The notes under the pieces were generated by a model. The model was not told the DNA's origin and searched no databases. It saw only the letters and a program-made list of their open reading frames with translations. Shown here piece after piece: positions 30,124-32,344 of a stretch of DNA of 32,344 nt. This DNA comes from Paludibacteraceae bacterium. GTDB lineage: Bacteria; Bacteroidota; Bacteroidia; Bacteroidales; Paludibacteraceae. The stretch covers positions 1 to 32,344 of the forward strand of contig JAKSLA010000034.1 of the NCBI GenBank assembly GCA_024401455.1. Reading direction: 5' to 3'. Numbering within the stretch: position 1 is the first letter of the stretch; each line of letters opens with the position of its first letter. The position numbers and the translations under genes are program-made.

Positions 30124-31422
30124 CTATTTAGCTTTTTTGTATTCAGAGGAGAGACTTTCGTCGTGTTTCTTCACGATATAGTAGAGCCATACATAGTTGA
30201 CGAGAATCATGACGGCATTGGCGAGGCAGTAGAGTCCGATGGCTACACGGAAATCATTGACGTAAATGCCGTAACAGAGGCTGGCCAATCTGGCAAGAAA
30301 ATGGATGACCTCCAAGCCCAGACCGACGCTTTGGCGAAGGAAAAGGTCGGTGAAATAGCAGATCGGAGCCACCAACAGCGACGTGGCAAGCCATGGCAAC
30401 ATCATTCTGACGAAGAGGCTCGTCTCCTCCCACCCTTCGCCCAAGATGAGATCGACCATTGTAGGTGTGAGGAAATAGATGAGCGTGAGGCTCGGAATGG
30501 CTATGGATATGGTGGTCACACTGAATTTTTTGAAGAAGGGAATTAGCCTTTCGCCTTGGTTGACGCTCTTGGCAGACTTTGGAAAAAAGACTTGATAGAG
30601 CGAGGTCGATAATATGTTTATTGGCCTGAAAGCCAAAGCAATGGCGAGGCTGAAAAAACCGAGGTCCTCTTTGTGGAAGAAGAACGGCAGGAGGAAGAAC
30701 GGCAAGTTGCTGCTCACAAACCCGACGAACGAACGTGGCAAGGTAAGCATCGGGAATTTGGCGTAACGGACGGCACACGCTTTGCATCGTTCCCAATCGA
30801 ATGAGAGCAGCGGCTTGATCTTTTGGGTCGAAGTAAGCAGGTTGTGGAGCATGGCCGTAGCCTGGCCGACGATGGAAGCAAGGGACATCCCCTCGAAGGG
30901 CAGACTGATGTAGCCGAAAAGAAGTTTGACAAAGGCCAGACTAGAGGCCTGCGTTGTCTGGTAGAGGGCTACCTTATTGAATTCGGTGATCTTTGTGTAC
31001 CAGGCGTTTAGCGCGTTCCATAGGGCGCAGATGAAGACATAGGGCGCCACAATGAGGAGGGTCTCTTCCATCGGGTTGAAATCCGAGTCGGCGAAGAGGT
31101 AGATGAACACCGTCGCGATGAGGATGAGGATGCTCAAAGCCGCTGTGGATAAGAAGCTTAGATGAAAGCAGGCGGCGGAGTCTTCCCTCTCCTTCGGGAG
31201 CATAATGGCGTTGTGGTATTCGGCATTGGCCAAAAGTGTAAGCACGCCACAGGTGCTGGTGAAGATGCCGAAGGTTCCGAAATCTTCGGATGTGTAGATG
31301 CGGGTGAGCAACGGATAGATCAGAAATCCGATGACTGTAGCCACGGAGTTGCCCGACAGCAAAGCCACCACGCTCTTGAACGACTTCCCGTTCTGATTGT
31401 TATCTGATTGATTATCCGCCAT
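30124..31422 (-). CDS. polysaccharide/lipid-linked oligosaccharide flippase (Wzx/MATE-like fold)
   Basis: Encodes 432 residues with about 12 hydrophobic helices. The opening SFKSVVALLSGNSVATVIGFLIYPLLTRIYTSEDFGTFG in parts (SGNSVATVIGF, LLTRIYTSEDFG) is the signature of the polysaccharide biosynthesis flippase family. Flippases move undecaprenyl-linked sugars across the inner membrane for O-antigen or capsule assembly. The second half contains RPINILSTSLYQVFFPK and the C-terminal pair of helices ending YYIVKKHD. No glycosyltransferases or polymerase surround it, so it is an isolated flippase gene. The leader of about 75 nt contains a perfect short palindrome TGAGGGATTCCCTCA (31448-31462). Confidence 0.92.
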   Translation of the reverse strand: MADNQSDNNQNGKSFKSVVALLSGNSVATVIGFLIYPLLTRIYTSEDFGTFGIFTSTCGVLTLLANAEYHNAIMLPKEREDSAACFHLSFLSTAALSILILIATVFIYLFADSDFNPMEETLLIVAPYVFICALWNALNAWYTKITEFNKVALYQTTQASSLAFVKLLFGYISLPFEGMSLASIVGQATAMLHNLLTSTQKIKPLLSFDWERCKACAVRYAKFPMLTLPRSFVGFVSSNLPFFLLPFFFHKEDLGFFSLAIALAFRPINILSTSLYQVFFPKSAKSVNQGERLIPFFKKFSVTTISIAIPSLTLIYFLTPTMVDLILGEGWEETSLFVRMMLPWLATSLLVAPICYFTDLFLRQSVGLGLEVIHFLARLASLCYGIYVNDFRVAIGLYCLANAVMILVNYVWLYYIVKKHDESLSSEYKKAK

Positions 31423-31447
31423 TTCCCGTTCTTTCTTTTTATGCGTG

Positions 31448-31506
31448 TGAGGGATTCCCTCAACGCTTTACAAACTTCGCTAAAAATATTGGGTTATGCA
31501 AAAATA
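31448..31506 (-). promoter_or_regulatory. -7 box and leader palindrome of the flippase gene
   Basis: TATTTTTG on the minus strand (31499-31506) matches TAnnTTTG; no -33 TTTG at standard spacing. Downstream in the leader is the perfect 7-bp inverted repeat TGAGGGA-T-TCCCTCA (31448-31462). Confidence 0.4.
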
Positions 31507-31651
31507 TAAGCGTGGAAACGAAATCTATTTCAGCCGTGTCAAATTCTTCTCTTCAGAGCCTCTTTGGGGAATAATATTCTTATTTTGCGTATCATTTTTC
31601 TGAGTTTAAGGATAGAAATAGGTGTTTTCGGCCGTAATTATCAGTCAAAAA

Positions 31652-31684
31652 AAAGTCGCCTAAAAGATTCTTTTAGACGACTTT
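31652..31684 (-). terminator. intrinsic terminator of tRNA-Gln
   Basis: Arms AAAGTCG + CTAAAAG (31652-31666) pair with CTTTTAG + CGACTTT (31670-31684) with one C-A mismatch and loop ATT, followed on the minus strand by a run of T. It starts 2 bp after the tRNA 3' end. Confidence 0.85.
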
Positions 31685-31686
31685 GT

Positions 31687-31756
31687 TGCCTCACAAGGAT
31701 TCGAACCCTGACAAGCAGTGCCAGAAACTGATGTGCTACCATTACACCATGAGGCA
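31687..31756 (-). tRNA. tRNA-Gln, anticodon CTG
   Basis: A 70-nt cloverleaf on the minus strand. The acceptor arms TGCCTCA and TGAGGCA pair fully. The D arm is GTGT / GCAC, the anticodon loop is TTCTGGC with anticodon CTG (reads CAG), and the T arm is CAGGG / CCTTG with loop TTCGAAT. The anticodon stem TCAGT / ACTGC has a T-C mismatch at its outer pair. The CCA end is not encoded. It has a perfect promoter upstream and a strong terminator downstream, so it is a single-gene transcript. Confidence 0.93.
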
Positions 31757-31784
31757 ATCAATCTTTCCTTTCGGAATTGCGGTG

Positions 31785-31815
31785 CAAATGTACGTCTTTT
31801 TTGTTAGAAAACAAA
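31785..31815 (-). promoter_or_regulatory. consensus Bacteroidota promoter of tRNA-Gln
   Basis: On the minus strand TTTG (31812-31815), 19 bp, then TACATTTG (31785-31792), an exact TTTG-N19-TAnnTTTG match. The tRNA 5' end is about 28 bp past the -7 box, leaving room for a short 5' leader to be removed by RNase P. Confidence 0.8.
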
Positions 31816-31918
31816 TATATGGGACGAAAAAGTGCGAAGTTTTCTGTAAAGACCTCCCCATGGGGCGTCTCATTGCTATAAGTTCTATATACGAACGCTT
31901 ACAGACGAGTGCGTTTGA

Positions 31919-32344
31919 TCAGTTGGTGAACTGGGCGATGAAATTCTGCACGACGTTAGGAATGGTGGCGATGGTGAATATCAATCCGAAGAATGCGCCT
32001 GAAATGTGAGCTTCGTGACCGATGTGGTCACTGTTTCTTTTTGCCATATACGATGAGTACAAAAGGTAAAGAATGGCAAAGATGTAGGCGCTGATTGGAA
32101 GGGCGAAGAATAGATAAAGCTTTGATAATGGACTGATTAGAATGTATGAGAAGACGATGGCGTTGACGGCTCCCGATGCGCCCACGGCTGTATAACCGGG
32201 GTTGTCCTTGTATTTGAGAAGCGCTCCGATGCACGAAGCCGGCAGTGCCAACAGATAAAGCAACGGGAAGAATATCCACCCTCTATAGTAGGAGAAAACC
32301 ATCTCCTGCGTCTGACCGAAACTATAGAGCACAAACATGTTCAA
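31919..32344 (-). CDS. rhomboid-family intramembrane serine protease, C-terminal part (5' end outside window)
   Basis: The frame is open to the window edge, so the visible 141 codons are the C-terminal part. The Ser/His dyad is visible: GASG in YTAVGASGAVNAIVFS (helix 4) and the His in HEAHISGAFFG (helix 6). Four to five hydrophobic helices are visible, among them the segments FFPLLYLLALPASCIGALL, IVFSYILISPL and GLIFTIATIPNVV. The N-terminal helices and the L1 loop lie beyond base 32344. Rhomboids cleave membrane proteins inside the bilayer. The first Met seen in this frame is probably internal. No neighbour on the left is in the same transcript because the tRNA unit follows. Confidence 0.9.
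   Translation of the reverse strand: MNMFVLYSFGQTQEMVFSYYRGWIFFPLLYLLALPASCIGALLKYKDNPGYTAVGASGAVNAIVFSYILISPLSKLYLFFALPISAYIFAILYLLYSSYMAKRNSDHIGHEAHISGAFFGLIFTIATIPNVVQNFIAQFTN

Overview
This window looks like chromosome of a member of the Bacteroidales (phylum Bacteroidota); the genus cannot be fixed from sequence alone. Three signs point there. Three promoters match the Bacteroidota pattern TTTG-N19-TAnnTTTG exactly, and several more -7 boxes of the form TAnnTTTG lie upstream of genes. The genes include families typical of the group: a DUF4874/DUF4832 secreted protein with a C-terminal tail resembling a type IX secretion sorting domain, an AsmA-like protein, an EFR1 flavodoxin-ferredoxin, and two AAA-ATPase/PD-(D/E)XK proteins. 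Many genes lack an obvious Shine-Dalgarno site.

Layout. 1-5 kb is accessory: the N-terminus of an AAA/PD-(D/E)XK protein, a short peptide-deformylase-like protein with an altered first motif, the DUF4874/4832 protein, an A+T-rich gene with a phage-like N-terminal tag, then about 700 bp without a gene that holds three terminator-like hairpins and a perfect 26-bp palindrome. 5-10 kb holds a small secreted protein, a lytic transglycosylase lipoprotein, a universal stress protein with an extra N-terminal domain, ispE and the EFR1 protein. 9.3-14.4 kb (minus strand) holds an M48 peptidase next to an ADP-ribosylglycohydrolase, and the AsmA-like protein. 14.6-19.7 kb (plus strand) is a run of a beta-helix lipoprotein, an endonuclease/exonuclease/phosphatase, a pyridoxamine kinase and a COG2509 flavoprotein. 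19.8-23.2 kb (minus strand) holds the complete AAA/PD-(D/E)XK protein, a DUF4349 lipoprotein and a patatin.

23.5-26.6 kb is the most unusual part: a compact five-gene minus-strand operon. It encodes three small proteins, two of them clear tandem paralogues, then a small membrane protein, then an AAA+ ATPase of the classical (Cdc48/Vps4-like) type. I do not recognise it as a described system. It is followed upstream by a 600-bp gene-free stretch with several nested inverted repeats that could be a structured RNA or a mobile-element remnant.

27-32 kb returns to core functions: a small coiled-coil protein, panB, an acyltransferase/omega-amidase pair coupled by TAATG, a polysaccharide flippase, tRNA-Gln(CTG) with its own promoter and terminator, and the C-terminal part of a rhomboid protease running off the end.

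Functional links visible here are isoprenoid precursor synthesis (ispE), B6 salvage (pyridoxamine kinase), pantothenate synthesis (panB) and envelope maintenance (lytic transglycosylase, AsmA, flippase, acyltransferase).
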